Source: Xanthobacteraceae bacterium
GTDB taxonomy: Bacteria > Pseudomonadota > Alphaproteobacteria > Rhizobiales > Xanthobacteraceae
Length of the DNA: 64,000 nucleotides
Assembly: GCA_019635635.1 (NCBI GenBank)
Contig: JAHBZB010000002.1
Location: forward strand, 434,001 to 498,000
Direction of reading: 5' to 3'
The translations under genes were made by a program, and so were the position numbers. Numbering within the stretch: the stretch's first letter is position 1; every line of letters starts with the position of its first letter. This document shows, piece by piece, positions 1 through 9,584 of this stretch. The notes beneath the pieces were generated by a model. It saw only the letters and a program-made list of their open reading frames with translations, was not told the DNA's origin and did not search any database.

Positions 1-107
1 AGCGCAAGGGCGACGACGGCTTCGGCGAAGGCAACTTCCGCGCCCTCTTCGAGAGCATCGAAGAGGACCAGATCCGGCGCGGCGTGCTGAAAGAGGATGC
101 GGCCTGA
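1..107 (+). CDS. hppD: 4-hydroxyphenylpyruvate dioxygenase, C-terminal end (partial)
   Basis: Only the last 34 codons are in the window, read from base 3 to a TGA at 105-107. The peptide contains [15 protein letters not shown] followed by DQIRRGVL, which is the characteristic C-terminal helix of 4-hydroxyphenylpyruvate dioxygenase, including the conserved F-x-A-L-F-E-S-I-E segment. That enzyme is a non-haem iron dioxygenase that converts 4-hydroxyphenylpyruvate to homogentisate in tyrosine breakdown. The active-site residues lie upstream of the window, so the call rests on the tail alone. The gene converges on infA, with a hairpin between them. Confidence 0.85.
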   Translation, partial: RKGDDGFGEGNFRALFESIEEDQIRRGVLKEDAA

Positions 108-108
108 T

Positions 109-148
109 TGTCATTCCGGATCGCCGCTGCACGGCGTCCGGAATGACA
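109..148. repeat. Long inverted repeat between convergent hppD and infA
   Basis: A 12-bp arm TGTCATTCCGGA (109-120) is matched by its exact complement at 137-148. Inside it CGCCG (122-126) pairs with CGGCG (132-136) around the loop CTGCA. It starts two bases after the hppD stop, and there is no T-run on either side. It therefore looks like one of the palindromic intergenic elements common in Bradyrhizobium relatives that may also stop transcription from both sides, rather than a canonical intrinsic terminator. Confidence 0.75.
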
Positions 149-157
149 GTTACAAAG

Positions 158-439
158 TTATCGCCGGCCGCGGAACGGCGGCTTGCGCTGCGCGGCACCC
201 GGCGCCATGGCCGGAGCATCGCCCTTGTGGCGGAACGAGATGCGGCCGCGGCCGAGATCGTAGGGCGACATTTCGACGGTGACGCGGTCGCCTTCGAGCG
301 TGCGGATGCGGTGCTTCTTCATCTTGCCCGCGGCGTAAGCCAGGATCATGTGCTCGTTATCGAGCTTCACGCGGTAGTTGCCGTCCGGAAGCACTTCCGT
401 GACGACGCCCTCGAATTCGATAAGATCTTCCTTCGCCAT
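158..439 (-). CDS. infA: Translation initiation factor IF-1
   Basis: The 93-residue protein begins [13 protein letters not shown] and carries the S1/OB-fold of IF-1: [14 protein letters not shown], then [16 protein letters not shown] and the [15 protein letters not shown] strand pair. IF-1 binds the 30S A site and works with IF-2 and IF-3 during initiation. Typical IF-1 is about 72 residues; here a Pro/Arg/Gly-rich tail of about 21 residues (from the HKGDAPAM segment to the final GRR) follows the fold. The tail could bind RNA but has no known role. It is encoded just downstream of the helicase gene on the same strand, with only 8 bases between them, so the two are probably co-transcribed. Confidence 0.95.
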   Translation of the reverse strand: MAKEDLIEFEGVVTEVLPDGNYRVKLDNEHMILAYAAGKMKKHRIRTLEGDRVTVEMSPYDLGRGRISFRHKGDAPAMAPGAAQRKPPFRGRR

Positions 440-447
440 GTAGTTCC

Positions 448-2010
448 TTAGTGTTGCGCGGGGCGCGGCTTGAAGGAGCCGCGGCGCTTCGGTTTGCGGT
501 TCATAAAGGCAACGCCGGTGAGCTGTCCACCGTCGCCATTGGCGGCCTTCGGCTGGGCCTGGGACCCATTATTCCTGTGCTGCCGGTGTTCCGGCTTGCC
601 GTGCGGACGCTGCTGCCCGCGATTCTCGTGCTTGCGCTCGCCGTTATGCTGCGGACGCTCGCCACGCGGTCCGCGATGGTCCGCGCGCTGCTCATGCTGG
701 CGCTCGCCCCCGTGCTGCGGACGCTGATGGCGTTGCTCGGCGGGCTGTTCGAGACCCTCGCCCTGCTGGCGCGGGCGCTGGCCGCGATGCGGGTTGTTGC
801 CACGCCGATGCCGCTTGCGGCCGTCGCCGTTATTGCGGCCACCGCGGTTCTCGCCGCCGCCTTTGCCATCGCCGAGCGACGGATTCAGGCGGCGATCCGT
901 GGTCGGGATCGTGATTTTGGTCAGGCGCTCGATGTCGCGCAGAAACGGACGCTCGTCGTTCGCGACGAACGAGATCGCGATACCTTCCGCACCTGCGCGC
1001 GCGGTGCGGCCGATGCGGTGGACATAGCTTTCCGGAATGTTCGGCATGTCGAAGTTGATGACATGGCTCACGCCATCGACGTCGATGCCGCGCGCGGCGA
1101 TATCGGTCGCGATCAGAACACGCACCTTGCCGGCACGGAAAAGCCCCAGTGCGCGCTCGCGCTGGTTTTGCGACTTGTTACCGTGGATCGCCTGCGAAGC
1201 AATGCCGGCGTTGTCGAGCGACTTCACGACCTTGTCGGCGCCATGCTTGGTGCGGGTGAAAACCAGCGCGCGGTCGATCGGCTCGGCCTTAAGGGTTTCA
1301 ACCAGCAAACCCGTCTTGCCGTTCTTTTCGATGAAGATCACGCGCTGCTCGACCCGGTCGGCGGTCTTCGCGACCGGAGTGACGGCAACACGCACCGGCT
1401 CTTTCAGGAACTGCGAAACCAGATGCTCGATCTCGTTCGGCATGGTCGCCGAGAAGAACAGCGTCTGGCGCTTCTCGGGGAGCATCTTCGCGATCTTCCT
1501 GATGTCGCCGATGAAGCCCATGTCGAGCATGCGGTCGGCTTCGTCGAGCACGAAGAATTCGATACGGTCGAGACGGATCGCCTTCGAGTTCACGAGATCG
1601 AGCAGGCGGCCCGGAGTTGCGACGAGAATGTCCACGCCGTTCGAGAGCGCCTTGATCTGGCGGCCGATGTTCACGCCGCCGATGGCAAGCGCGGTCGAAA
1701 GCCGGAGGTGGCGGCCATAGGTCTTGAAGGCTTCTGCGATCTGGCCCGAAAGCTCGCGCGTCGGCGACAGCACTAGAATGCGCGCGGATTTGCGCTCGAG
1801 CTTGCCGCGGTTGAGCGCGAGATGATTGAGGATCGGAAGCGCGAAAGCGGCGGTCTTGCCGGTGCCGGTCTGCGCGATGCCGACAAGGTCGCGGCCCGAG
1901 ATCACGGGCGGGATGGCTTGCGACTGAATGGGGGTGGGCGTGGTGTAGTTTTCTTCGGCGAGCGCGCGCGCAATCGGCGCGGCAAGGCCAAGTCCGGAAA
2001 AATCGGTCAA
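448..2010 (-). CDS. rhlE: DEAD-box ATP-dependent RNA helicase, RhlE type
   Basis: With a TTG start at 2010 the protein is 520 residues. The Q motif (PTPIQ, about residues 25-29), Walker A AQTGTGKT (46-53), PTREL (83-87), DEAD (156-159), SAT in the region FFSATMPNE, and the helicase C motifs DIAARGID and [10 protein letters not shown] are all intact. From about residue 375 the protein is a low-complexity tail rich in Arg, His, Gln, Gly and Asn, as in RhlE/DeaD relatives that remodel structured mRNA and ribosome precursors. The open frame extends to a possible start at 2088, but that extra stretch is unlike the family. The TTG is preceded by the purine-rich GAAAGAAAC and gives the usual (M)TDFSGLGL start. 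It is divergent from the ThDP enzyme gene. Confidence 0.92.
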   Translation of the reverse strand: MTDFSGLGLAAPIARALAEENYTTPTPIQSQAIPPVISGRDLVGIAQTGTGKTAAFALPILNHLALNRGKLERKSARILVLSPTRELSGQIAEAFKTYGRHLRLSTALAIGGVNIGRQIKALSNGVDILVATPGRLLDLVNSKAIRLDRIEFFVLDEADRMLDMGFIGDIRKIAKMLPEKRQTLFFSATMPNEIEHLVSQFLKEPVRVAVTPVAKTADRVEQRVIFIEKNGKTGLLVETLKAEPIDRALVFTRTKHGADKVVKSLDNAGIASQAIHGNKSQNQRERALGLFRAGKVRVLIATDIAARGIDVDGVSHVINFDMPNIPESYVHRIGRTARAGAEGIAISFVANDERPFLRDIERLTKITIPTTDRRLNPSLGDGKGGGENRGGRNNGDGRKRHRRGNNPHRGQRPRQQGEGLEQPAEQRHQRPQHGGERQHEQRADHRGPRGERPQHNGERKHENRGQQRPHGKPEHRQHRNNGSQAQPKAANGDGGQLTGVAFMNRKPKRRGSFKPRPAQH

Positions 2011-2266
2011 AGTGTTTCTTTCATACAGGCGAAGCGCCGGGTTCCGCCGGAGAGACGGAATCCGCGAATCGCGGGGGTTGATAGACACCCCGCGTGGCCT
2101 GGGAAGTCAGGGAAAATCGTTCTGATAAGGACGGGCGGTAAGCCTGCTTTGGCTTCGTCACGCGGCCCGTGTAAGTCCTTAGATAGAGCCCATGTGGCTT
2201 ATTCGCGGCGGTTTTACAAGGCCTCACCGCTATTTATGTTTAGCGTGTTCTGAAGGCTGAGAAAGA

Positions 2267-3895
2267 ATGTCCAAGACCGCCGCCGACCTCGCCGTCGCTT
2301 CCCTGCTCGCCCACGGCATCGATACGCTCTACGCGCTTCCTGGTGTGCACAACGACCACTTCTTCGATGCCGTGTTCCGTGCAGGAGATGCGATCCGCAC
2401 CGTGCACACGCGGCATGAACAGGGTGCCGCCTATATGGCGCTGGGTGCCGCGCTCGCCACCAACGAACCCCAGCCTTACGCGGTCGTGCCCGGCCCGGGC
2501 CTGCTCAATACCTCCGCCGCGTTGCTGACTGCGTACTCGATGAACGCGCCGGTGCTGGCGCTGATCGGGCAGATACCGGACGGCGATATCGGCAAGGGTC
2601 TTTCGCATCTCCACGAGATCAAGGATCAAGCCGGCATCATTGCGCGGCTCGTGGATTTCTCCGCGCGCGTGAAGCAGCCGGAGGAAGCCTCGCAACTCGT
2701 CGCGCAAGCAATCCAGTCGCTTTATTCGGATCGGCCGGGTCCGGCAGCGCTCGAATGTGCGATCGACATGTGGGGACGAAAGAGCGCGGACGACAAGGTA
2801 GCCGCTCCCCTTCCCGTTGCGCCGCCTTCGCTCGACGAAGACGCGATCAAGGACGCCGCGAAACGGCTTGCAAATTCAAAATGCCCACTCATCATATGCG
2901 GCGGCGGCGCGCAAGGCGCGTCGAAAGAAATCACGCAGCTTTCGGAGATGTTGCAGGCTCCCGTGCTCGGCTATCGGCGCGGGCGCGGCGTGCTTTCCTC
3001 CAAGTCGCCGTTCAGCGTGACGCTGCCCTTGGGCCGCGAACTCTGGGGCGAAGCGGATGTCGCGCTCGGCGTTGGCACGCACATGCTCTATCCGATGATG
3101 CAGTGGGGCATGGACGACAAGATCGACGTCATCCGTGTCGATGCCGACAAGGATGAGCCCGCGCGCATTCATAAACCCGCGGTGTCGCTGGTCGGCGATG
3201 CGCAACCGATCCTGAAGCGGCTGATCGAAGTGCTGCCCGCATATCTCTCGAAGCGCGATGCGCGCGAAGACGAAATGCGCGAGCGCCACGCGAAGATGAA
3301 CAAGCGCTATGAAAAGCTCGGGCCGCAGAAAGCCTTTCTCGACGCGATCCGCGACGAGCTTCCCGAAGACGGCATCTTTGTCGACGAGGTGACGCAGATG
3401 GGCTTTGCCGCGCGGCTGATGCTTCCCGTTTACAAGCCGCGCACGTTCCTCTCGCCCGGCTATCAGGACAATCTGGGCTGGGGCTTCGCGACCGCGCTCG
3501 GCGCGCAGGACGCGCGCCGCGACGTGCCGGTCGTTTCGATCAACGGCGACGGCGGCTTCCTCTACACCGCGAACGAGCTTGCGACCGCGATGCGCCATAA
3601 AATACCGCTGGTCGCGATCGTGTTCTCCGACGGCTCGTTCGGCAACGTGCGCCGCATTCAGGAGGAGCAGTTCGGCAACCGGCTGATCGCGAGCGATCTT
3701 GCCAACCCCGACTTCGTAAAATTCGCGGAGAGCTTTGGCGCAGCCGCGGAACGCGCACGCAACGCCGAGGAGCTTCGCACCGCGCTCCGCCGCGCCTTCA
3801 AGCGCCGCGACGGGCCGACCCTGATCGACGTGCCGGTTGGGCCGATGCCCTCTCCCTGGGAATTCATCCTGATGCCGAAAAACCGCGGCGTGTGA
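2267..3895 (+). CDS. Thiamine diphosphate-dependent enzyme, acetolactate synthase-like
   Basis: The 542-residue protein has the three-domain plan of the acetolactate synthase/benzoylformate decarboxylase family. The N-terminal Pyr domain has the catalytic glutamate in HTRHEQGAA (Glu51), a central nucleotide-like domain follows, and the C-terminal PP domain carries the ThDP-magnesium motif NGDGGF (about 426-431) with its distal Asn in SFGN. Such enzymes form or cleave C-C bonds next to a carbonyl. It is not the biosynthetic IlvB: no small-subunit gene follows and the sequence lacks IlvB-specific features that I would expect. The substrate cannot be told from the sequence. The rnd gene starts 47 bases downstream and is probably co-transcribed. 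Confidence 0.85.
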   Translation: MSKTAADLAVASLLAHGIDTLYALPGVHNDHFFDAVFRAGDAIRTVHTRHEQGAAYMALGAALATNEPQPYAVVPGPGLLNTSAALLTAYSMNAPVLALIGQIPDGDIGKGLSHLHEIKDQAGIIARLVDFSARVKQPEEASQLVAQAIQSLYSDRPGPAALECAIDMWGRKSADDKVAAPLPVAPPSLDEDAIKDAAKRLANSKCPLIICGGGAQGASKEITQLSEMLQAPVLGYRRGRGVLSSKSPFSVTLPLGRELWGEADVALGVGTHMLYPMMQWGMDDKIDVIRVDADKDEPARIHKPAVSLVGDAQPILKRLIEVLPAYLSKRDAREDEMRERHAKMNKRYEKLGPQKAFLDAIRDELPEDGIFVDEVTQMGFAARLMLPVYKPRTFLSPGYQDNLGWGFATALGAQDARRDVPVVSINGDGGFLYTANELATAMRHKIPLVAIVFSDGSFGNVRRIQEEQFGNRLIASDLANPDFVKFAESFGAAAERARNAEELRTALRRAFKRRDGPTLIDVPVGPMPSPWEFILMPKNRGV

Positions 3896-3942
3896 CGAAT
3901 GGGCGGGTTTACGCCGCCGCGTCCCGCCGCTATCAGGAGCCG

Positions 3943-5091
3943 ATGGATTTGATTACGACCACCGCCGCGCTGAACGCGGCATGCGAACGCCTCTCGAAAC
4001 ATCCTTTCGTTACGGTCGACACGGAATTTTTGCGCGAGACGACCTTCTGGCCGAAGCTCTGCGTGGTGCAGCTCGCTTCCACCGAAGAGGCGGTGGTGAT
4101 CGACGCGCTCGCGGACGGCCTCGACCTCGCTCCCTTCTTCACGCTGATGAACGACGAGAAGGTCGTGAAGGTCTTTCACGCCGCTAGACAAGATATCGAA
4201 ATCGTCTGGCACCGCGCCAAGATCATCCCGCATCCGGTGTTCGACACGCAGGTCGCGGCGATGGTGCTGGGCTACGGCGACTCCATCTCTTACGACCAGC
4301 TCGTGCAGCGCACGACCGGCGGCAACATCGACAAGTCCTCGCGCTTCACCGACTGGGCACGCCGCCCGCTAACGCAGCAGCAGATCACCTACGCGGTGGC
4401 GGACGTGACGCATCTGCGCGACGTCTACCTGAAACTGAAAGCCGATCTCGAAAAGAAGAACCGCACGAGCTGGTTGGACAGCGAGATGCAGATCCTCACC
4501 TCGCCCTCGACCTATGAACAGCATCCGGAGAATGCCTGGATGCGGCTGAAGACCCGCGTGAAAAAGCCGAAGGAAATCGCGGTACTGATCGAGGTCGCGG
4601 CGTGGCGCGAGCGCGAGGCGCAGTCGCGCGATGTGCCGCGCGGCCGCATCATCAAGGACGACGTGATCGGCGAAATCGCGATCCAGCAGCCGAAGACGGT
4701 GGAAACGCTCGGCCAGTTGCGCTCGATCCCGCGCGGCTTCGAGCGTTCTCGTTCCGGCGAAGGTATTTTGCAGGCGGTAGCAAGCGGGCTCGCTCGCGAT
4801 CCCGCGACGCTGCCGAAGTTCGAGCGTTATAAGCCGCTCTCCAACGGAGCGTCGGCGACGGTCGAACTCCTGCGCGTACTCTTGCGCATGACCGCTGAAG
4901 AAAACGGCGTCGCCGCGCGCGTGATCGCGAACGCCGAAGACCTCGAGGCCATCGCGGTCGACGACAACGCCGATGTCGAAGCGCTGAAAGGCTGGCGGCG
5001 CGAGCTGTTCGGCACCCGCGCGCTTGCGCTCAAGCAGGGCAAGGTTTCGCTTGCCATCGAAGGCGGGCGCGTGGTGGCGAAGGAAGTCTAA
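3943..5091 (+). CDS. rnd: Ribonuclease D
   Basis: This is a DEDD-family 3'-5' exoribonuclease that trims tRNA 3' ends. Exo I is seen as VDTEFLRE (Asp26, Glu28), Exo II as [11 protein letters not shown], and Exo III as [13 protein letters not shown] near residue 150, giving the Y-type DEDD site. HRDC-like helices occupy the C-terminal half, for example [15 protein letters not shown]. The start at 3943 gives 382 residues and follows a good ribosome-binding site (CAGGAG, 3934-3939). The in-frame start at 3892 would add 17 uncharacteristic residues overlapping the previous gene. The stop codon overlaps the stop of convergent ppx: the two share the bases CTAA at 5088-5091. Confidence 0.94.
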   Translation: MDLITTTAALNAACERLSKHPFVTVDTEFLRETTFWPKLCVVQLASTEEAVVIDALADGLDLAPFFTLMNDEKVVKVFHAARQDIEIVWHRAKIIPHPVFDTQVAAMVLGYGDSISYDQLVQRTTGGNIDKSSRFTDWARRPLTQQQITYAVADVTHLRDVYLKLKADLEKKNRTSWLDSEMQILTSPSTYEQHPENAWMRLKTRVKKPKEIAVLIEVAAWREREAQSRDVPRGRIIKDDVIGEIAIQQPKTVETLGQLRSIPRGFERSRSGEGILQAVASGLARDPATLPKFERYKPLSNGASATVELLRVLLRMTAEENGVAARVIANAEDLEAIAVDDNADVEALKGWRRELFGTRALALKQGKVSLAIEGGRVVAKEV

Positions 5092-6659
5092 GCAATCTCG
5101 ATCTTGTAATCGCGGCCGATCAGCTTGCCCAACTGGCGCACGCGGTTGTTGAGCCGCCCGCTCGCGAGTGCTGCGAGATCGCCGGACAACTTCAATTTCA
5201 GCACGCCCTTCTCAACCATGAGCGGCGAGCGCGGCAGGACGCCCGGCATCGAGGCGCTTGCAACATAAGCGACCCGCATTACCGCGCCAAGAATACGCGC
5301 GCGGTCGAGCAACCGCGTCGAGGCGATTTCGCGGATGCGCGGCGAAAGCTCCTCGTCGTTCAGCCCGGCGTAGCGATAGAACACCGCGAGCGCGAGATAG
5401 GCGCGGCCAGGATGATCGATGCCCGAGAACGCGGCGTTGGAAATAATATTCAGGCTCTGCTCGCCGCGATAGTCGGGATGCGCGCGCCAGCCGATGTCAC
5501 CGAGCAGGCAACCGGCGTGGCGCAGCCGCAACTCCTCCGGCGTCTCGTCGATGCCGGTGCTCTCCATGAACTTGTCGGTCCACTCGATCAGTTCCTCGCC
5601 GTGTTCGGGCGAGCGCGAGCGCAGGTAGTTGTATTCGCGCGCAGCTTCGACCAGCGGATCGAGCGCGCGTTCTTCCTCGGAAAGTTTTTCGTAAAGCAGG
5701 CCCTCGCGCACGCCGAACGCGGAAACGACGATGGACGAAGGTTTGCCCGCCCGCACGATCTGTTCGAGCACCAGCGAGCCGTACGCAAGTAACGGCCGCC
5801 GCGCTTCGGAAATCACTTCGATGCGCGAAAGCGTTTCCGGATCGACGCGGTGAATGAGCCCGGAAAACTCCATCGCCTCCCGCGCGGGGATCGAATAGCC
5901 GTTCATCACGTGCAGCGGATAGCCCTTCTGCATCATGTGCAGCCGCGCGATCGCGCGCCAGGTGCCGCCGACAGCATAGAAAGTGCGGCCCTTGAGGCCT
6001 TTGAGCGTCGGCTCGTCTTCGAGCTTTTCGCGGACGATCTTCTCCGCCTGCTTGAGCGAGCGCGCGGAAGCATCGGCAAGCGAGAGACTTCCGAGCGGCG
6101 TCGTAATTCCCTCGCCGATCTCGCCGCCGGTCACGTCGACGAGTTCGAGCGAGCCGCCGCCAAGATCGCCGATCACGCCATCCACTTCGAGCGCGCCGGA
6201 CAGCACGCCGTAGGCTGCGAGCTTGGCCTCGCGCTGGCCGGACAAGAGCTCGATGTCGCAACGGCAGATCTTCTGCGCGCGCTCGATGAATTCGGGGCCG
6301 TCTTTTGCATCGCGCACAGCGGCGGTCGCAATCGCGATCGCTTCACCGACCTGCATCACGTCACAAAGCGCGCGGAAACGCGAGAGCGCGGCGAGCGCCT
6401 TCTCCACCGCGTCGGGCGCGAGCTTGCCCTTGGTCGCGACTTCGCGTCCCAGGCCGCAGAGCGCTTTTTCGTTGAACAGCGGTGTCAGGTTACGGCTCAG
6501 CCGCTCATAGACGACGAGGCGAACGGAGTTCGAGCCGATGTCGAAGACGGCAACCGGTTTGCTCGCAGGCAGACGCCCGGGCGCGTCACCCGGATTGCTT
6601 TGCCCGTTCCGCCTTACGGACGAGACTACGCGGAGAAGAGTCTTTGAGAGATTTGCCAC
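5088..6659 (-). CDS. ppx: Exopolyphosphatase, Ppx/GppA family
   Basis: The 523-residue protein has the ASKHA phosphatase fold. The first phosphate loop is [15 protein letters not shown] (about residues 37-51), the second is [14 protein letters not shown], and the C-terminal HD-like helical part is typical of long Ppx proteins (about 500 residues). It removes terminal phosphate from polyphosphate and may also act on pppGpp. The first 74 bases overlap the 3' end of ppk on the same strand, so synthesis of the degrading enzyme is likely coupled to translation of the synthesising one. An internal start after the overlap cannot be excluded, since the first 35 residues are poorly conserved in type. 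Confidence 0.93.
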   Translation of the reverse strand: MANLSKTLLRVVSSVRRNGQSNPGDAPGRLPASKPVAVFDIGSNSVRLVVYERLSRNLTPLFNEKALCGLGREVATKGKLAPDAVEKALAALSRFRALCDVMQVGEAIAIATAAVRDAKDGPEFIERAQKICRCDIELLSGQREAKLAAYGVLSGALEVDGVIGDLGGGSLELVDVTGGEIGEGITTPLGSLSLADASARSLKQAEKIVREKLEDEPTLKGLKGRTFYAVGGTWRAIARLHMMQKGYPLHVMNGYSIPAREAMEFSGLIHRVDPETLSRIEVISEARRPLLAYGSLVLEQIVRAGKPSSIVVSAFGVREGLLYEKLSEEERALDPLVEAAREYNYLRSRSPEHGEELIEWTDKFMESTGIDETPEELRLRHAGCLLGDIGWRAHPDYRGEQSLNIISNAAFSGIDHPGRAYLALAVFYRYAGLNDEELSPRIREIASTRLLDRARILGAVMRVAYVASASMPGVLPRSPLMVEKGVLKLKLSGDLAALASGRLNNRVRQLGKLIGRDYKIEIA

Positions 6660-8805
6660 GTCCCGAAAGGCTCGGATTGGTCATGAAATACTGATGGGCG
6701 TTGAACGATTCTTCGCCCTCGCCGATCTTTATGCGTTCCGAACTGCCGTCGGGCAACACCCGCCAACTCTGCTCGTTATCCTTAAGGTTAGCGACCATGA
6801 TCTGATCGAGCACCTGCTGGTGAACGGTCGGGTTGAGGATCGGAACCAGCGTTTCCACGCGGCGGTCGAGATTGCGCGGCATCAGGTCTGCGGAAGCGAT
6901 ATAAACCGCCGCCTTCCGGTGCGGCAGGCCGTGGCCCATGCCGAAGCAGAAAATGCGGCTGTGCTCGAGGAAGCGGCCGACGATGGACTTGACGCGGATG
7001 TTCTCGGAAAGTCCCGCGACGCCGGGACGCAGGCAGCAAATACCGCGCACCACGAGATCGATCTCCACGCCCGCACGGCTCGCGTCATAGAGCGCGTCGA
7101 TCACCACCGGATCGACCAGCGAATTCATCTTCGCCCAAATCTGCGCGGGCTTGCCGGCGCGTGCATGCGCGATTTCCTGCTGAATATGATCGAGGATGCG
7201 CTGCTTCAGGCTGATCGGCGAAACCGCCATCGCCTCGAGGCCCTGCGGCTCGGCGTAGCCGGTGATGAAATTGAAGATGCGCGACACGTCGCGCGCAATG
7301 GCCTCGTCGGACGTGAAGAAGGAAAGATCGGTGTAAATGCGCGCGGTCACCGGATGATAGTTGCCGGTGCCGAGATGGCAGTAGGTCGCGACCGACTTGC
7401 CTTCGCGGCGCACGACCATCGACATCTTGGCGTGCGTCTTCAGTTCGATGAAGCCGAACACGACCTGCACGCCCGCTCGCTCGAGGTCGCGCGCCCAGCG
7501 GATGTTCGCCTCTTCGTCGAAGCGGGCTTTCAATTCGACCAGCGCGGTAACCGACTTGCCGGCTTCAGCTGCTTCGGCGAGCGCTTTCACGATCGGGCTG
7601 TCCGACGAGGTGCGGTAGAGCGTCTGCTTGATCGCGATCACGTTCGGGTCGAGTGCCGCCTGCCGCAAGAACTGCACGACGACGTCGAACGACTCGTAAG
7701 GGTGATGGACGATCAGGTCCTTCTGGCGGATCGCGGCGAAGCAATCGCCGCCGGAATCGCGGATGCGCTCGGGGAAGCGCGGGTTATAGGTCTTGAACTT
7801 CAGGTCGCGCCGCTCGATGGAAACGAGTTGCGAAAGCTCGTTCAGCGCGAGCATGCCGTCGCCGACGAAAGTTTCGTATTCGAGCACGTTCAGCGCGGTC
7901 GCGACGAAAGCGCGAAGCTCCGGCGGCATCGAGGATTCGATCTCGAGCCGGATCACCGAACCGCGGCGGCGGCGCTTCAGCGCCGTCTCGAACACGCGCA
8001 CGAGGTCTTCGGCTTCTTCCTCGACTTCGAGGTCGCTGTCGCGGATCACGCGAAACGCGCCCTGCCCCCTCACGACGTAGCCTGGAAAGAGTTTCGCGGT
8101 GAAAAGACCAATGACCGCTTCGAGCGCGATGAAGCGCGTCTCTTTGTTGTCGCCTTCCGGCAGGCGCACGAAGCGCTCGATCTGCGCCGGCACGCGGATC
8201 AGCGCGTTCATGCCGCGCTGGTCGCTCACGCGCTGCAATTGCAACGCGAGCGAGAAGCCGAGATTGGGAATGAACGGGAACGGATGCGAAGGATCGACCG
8301 AAAGCGGCGTCAGCACCGGAAAGATTTCGTGGAGAAATGTCTGCTCAAGCGTCGTAAGATCACTCTTCGAAAGATCGGCCGGGTCGACGATCACGATGCC
8401 GCTCTGCGCGAGCAGCGTGCGGAGTTCGCGCAACTGCACCTGCTGCGCAGACGCGAGCTTCGCGGTCTCCGCGACAATCTCGATCAACTGCTCGGCCGGC
8501 GAAAGTCCGTCGGGACTCGGCGTGACAACGCCTTCGCGCACCTGACCCTTGAGTCCCGCGACGCGCACCATAAAAAATTCATCGAGGTTCGCCGCCGAAA
8601 TCGAAAGAAAGCGCAGGCGCTCGAGCAGCGGATGCTTTTCGTTCTGCGCTTCCTCGAGCACGCGGCGGTTGAAGGAGAGCCACGAAAGCTCGCGGTTGAT
8701 GAAGCGCTCGGGCCGCACGCGCAGTTCCGCAGTCTCCGGCGATGCTGCGGGCGTGCTCGCCTCAGGTAAAGGCAAGTCGGTTTGCGGTTTGATCTCGAGA
8801 TTCAT
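6586..8805 (-). CDS. ppk: Polyphosphate kinase 1
   Basis: The 739-residue protein matches the full length of PPK1. The N domain starts at [20 protein letters not shown], the head domain follows, and the C1/C2 catalytic domains include [14 protein letters not shown] and [11 protein letters not shown], which contains the histidine that is autophosphorylated. Further on are YTDLSFFT and the [13 protein letters not shown] segment with its catalytic arginine region. It polymerises the gamma-phosphate of ATP into polyphosphate. Ppx overlaps its 3' end. Three 7-bp Pho-box-like units sit upstream, suggesting PhoB control. The start ATG at 8805 gives a typical short acidic leader MNLEIKPQ. Confidence 0.96.
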   Translation of the reverse strand: MNLEIKPQTDLPLPEASTPAASPETAELRVRPERFINRELSWLSFNRRVLEEAQNEKHPLLERLRFLSISAANLDEFFMVRVAGLKGQVREGVVTPSPDGLSPAEQLIEIVAETAKLASAQQVQLRELRTLLAQSGIVIVDPADLSKSDLTTLEQTFLHEIFPVLTPLSVDPSHPFPFIPNLGFSLALQLQRVSDQRGMNALIRVPAQIERFVRLPEGDNKETRFIALEAVIGLFTAKLFPGYVVRGQGAFRVIRDSDLEVEEEAEDLVRVFETALKRRRRGSVIRLEIESSMPPELRAFVATALNVLEYETFVGDGMLALNELSQLVSIERRDLKFKTYNPRFPERIRDSGGDCFAAIRQKDLIVHHPYESFDVVVQFLRQAALDPNVIAIKQTLYRTSSDSPIVKALAEAAEAGKSVTALVELKARFDEEANIRWARDLERAGVQVVFGFIELKTHAKMSMVVRREGKSVATYCHLGTGNYHPVTARIYTDLSFFTSDEAIARDVSRIFNFITGYAEPQGLEAMAVSPISLKQRILDHIQQEIAHARAGKPAQIWAKMNSLVDPVVIDALYDASRAGVEIDLVVRGICCLRPGVAGLSENIRVKSIVGRFLEHSRIFCFGMGHGLPHRKAAVYIASADLMPRNLDRRVETLVPILNPTVHQQVLDQIMVANLKDNEQSWRVLPDGSSERIKIGEGEESFNAHQYFMTNPSLSGRGKSLKDSSPRSLVRKAERAKQSG

Positions 8806-8881
8806 GACGCCACTTCGCGCGCCTTTATCCAGCGCTTGACGATCATCTTAGACGGAATTCACGAAAATAAGATGACTGCAA

Positions 8882-8910
8882 ATTACGCAATTATTACAGA
8901 TAGATGACGG
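8882..8910 (-). promoter_or_regulatory. Candidate Pho box array upstream of ppk
   Basis: Read on the minus strand from 8910, three 7-mers occur with exactly 4 bases between each: CCGTCAT (8910-8904), CTGTAAT (8899-8893) and GCGTAAT (8888-8882). The first two match the PhoB half-site CTGTCAT in 6 of 7 positions, with the 11-bp periodicity PhoB needs. The array lies between the hdaA stop and the ppk start and points towards ppk. PhoB control of ppk is established in other proteobacteria. The match here is by eye only. Confidence 0.55.
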
Positions 8911-8912
8911 CG

Positions 8913-9584
8913 TTACTCGCGTAAAAGAGCGGAAACGAAGGCCCGCGTCACGGGCCTGCCCGCGGCAAGCGCCGCTGCGTCGATTTTAGCGACCAGTTCG
9001 CGCGCGCTACCGAGCGAGCGCTCCATGCGCGGCAGAAGATACGCGATCAGGTCCTGATCGACCGTGACCTGCCGGTCGGCGAACAATTTCACCAGGACGG
9101 CTGCGATCAGCGCATCGTCCGGCGCGTCGAGCTTCGCAACCGTGACGGTGCGAAGCCGTGAGGCGAGATCGGGCAGTGCCGCCATGCCCGCTTCCAGCGG
9201 ATGCGCGGACGTGAAGAGGAGCGATGCACCCTCTTCTTTCGCCATGTTGAAGAGATGAAACAGCGCGTGTTCGTCGTAATCGCGCGGATCGAGATTCTCG
9301 ATCACCAGCGCACCGGTCGCGAGTGCGCGCGGCACGTCCTCGCGCACGAGCAAACGCGCGGGCAAAGTGCGCGCGCCTGCGCGTTCCGCCCAGATCGACG
9401 CAAGGTGACTCTTTCCCGAACCATGCGGGCCGACGATCACGGCGTAATTGTTCGGCCATTCCGGCCAGCGCTCGACCAGCGCGAGCGCTTTCTCGTTCGC
9501 GCGGCTTTCGAGAAAGTCGTCGCGCCGGAAACTCACGACATGCGGAAGTTCGAGCGGCAATTGCCGCGCCGAATTCGGGCGCAT
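8913..9584 (-). CDS. hdaA: DnaA-related regulatory inactivator HdaA
   Basis: The 223-residue protein starts MRPNSARQLPLELPH, a form shared by alphaproteobacterial HdaA, including the N-terminal clamp-binding-like QLPLEL. It has a P-loop GPHGSGKSHLA and a Walker B region ALVIENLDP that lacks the usual paired acidic residues of DnaA; a degenerate Walker B fits a regulator. It has the AAA+ lid but no DNA-binding domain IV, so it is not DnaA. HdaA stimulates ATP hydrolysis by DnaA together with the sliding clamp and so prevents over-initiation. Its ATG shares one base with the perM stop (TGATG), indicating translational coupling. A longer frame upstream to 9860 is only the overlap with perM. Confidence 0.88.
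   Translation of the reverse strand: MRPNSARQLPLELPHVVSFRRDDFLESRANEKALALVERWPEWPNNYAVIVGPHGSGKSHLASIWAERAGARTLPARLLVREDVPRALATGALVIENLDPRDYDEHALFHLFNMAKEEGASLLFTSAHPLEAGMAALPDLASRLRTVTVAKLDAPDDALIAAVLVKLFADRQVTVDQDLIAYLLPRMERSLGSARELVAKIDAAALAAGRPVTRAFVSALLRE

Noticed and set aside
2267-3895. IlvB, the biosynthetic acetolactate synthase
   Set aside because: No ilvN follows, the genomic context is RNase D, and the sequence fits the broader ThDP family only.
6538-8769. A very long open frame on the plus strand opposite ppk, and others opposite the RNA helicase (451-1776) and pepA (17859-19046)
   Set aside because: They are mirror frames of high-GC coding sequence. Their products are Arg/Asp/His-rich with no motif, while the opposite strand has full-length known enzymes with all motifs.
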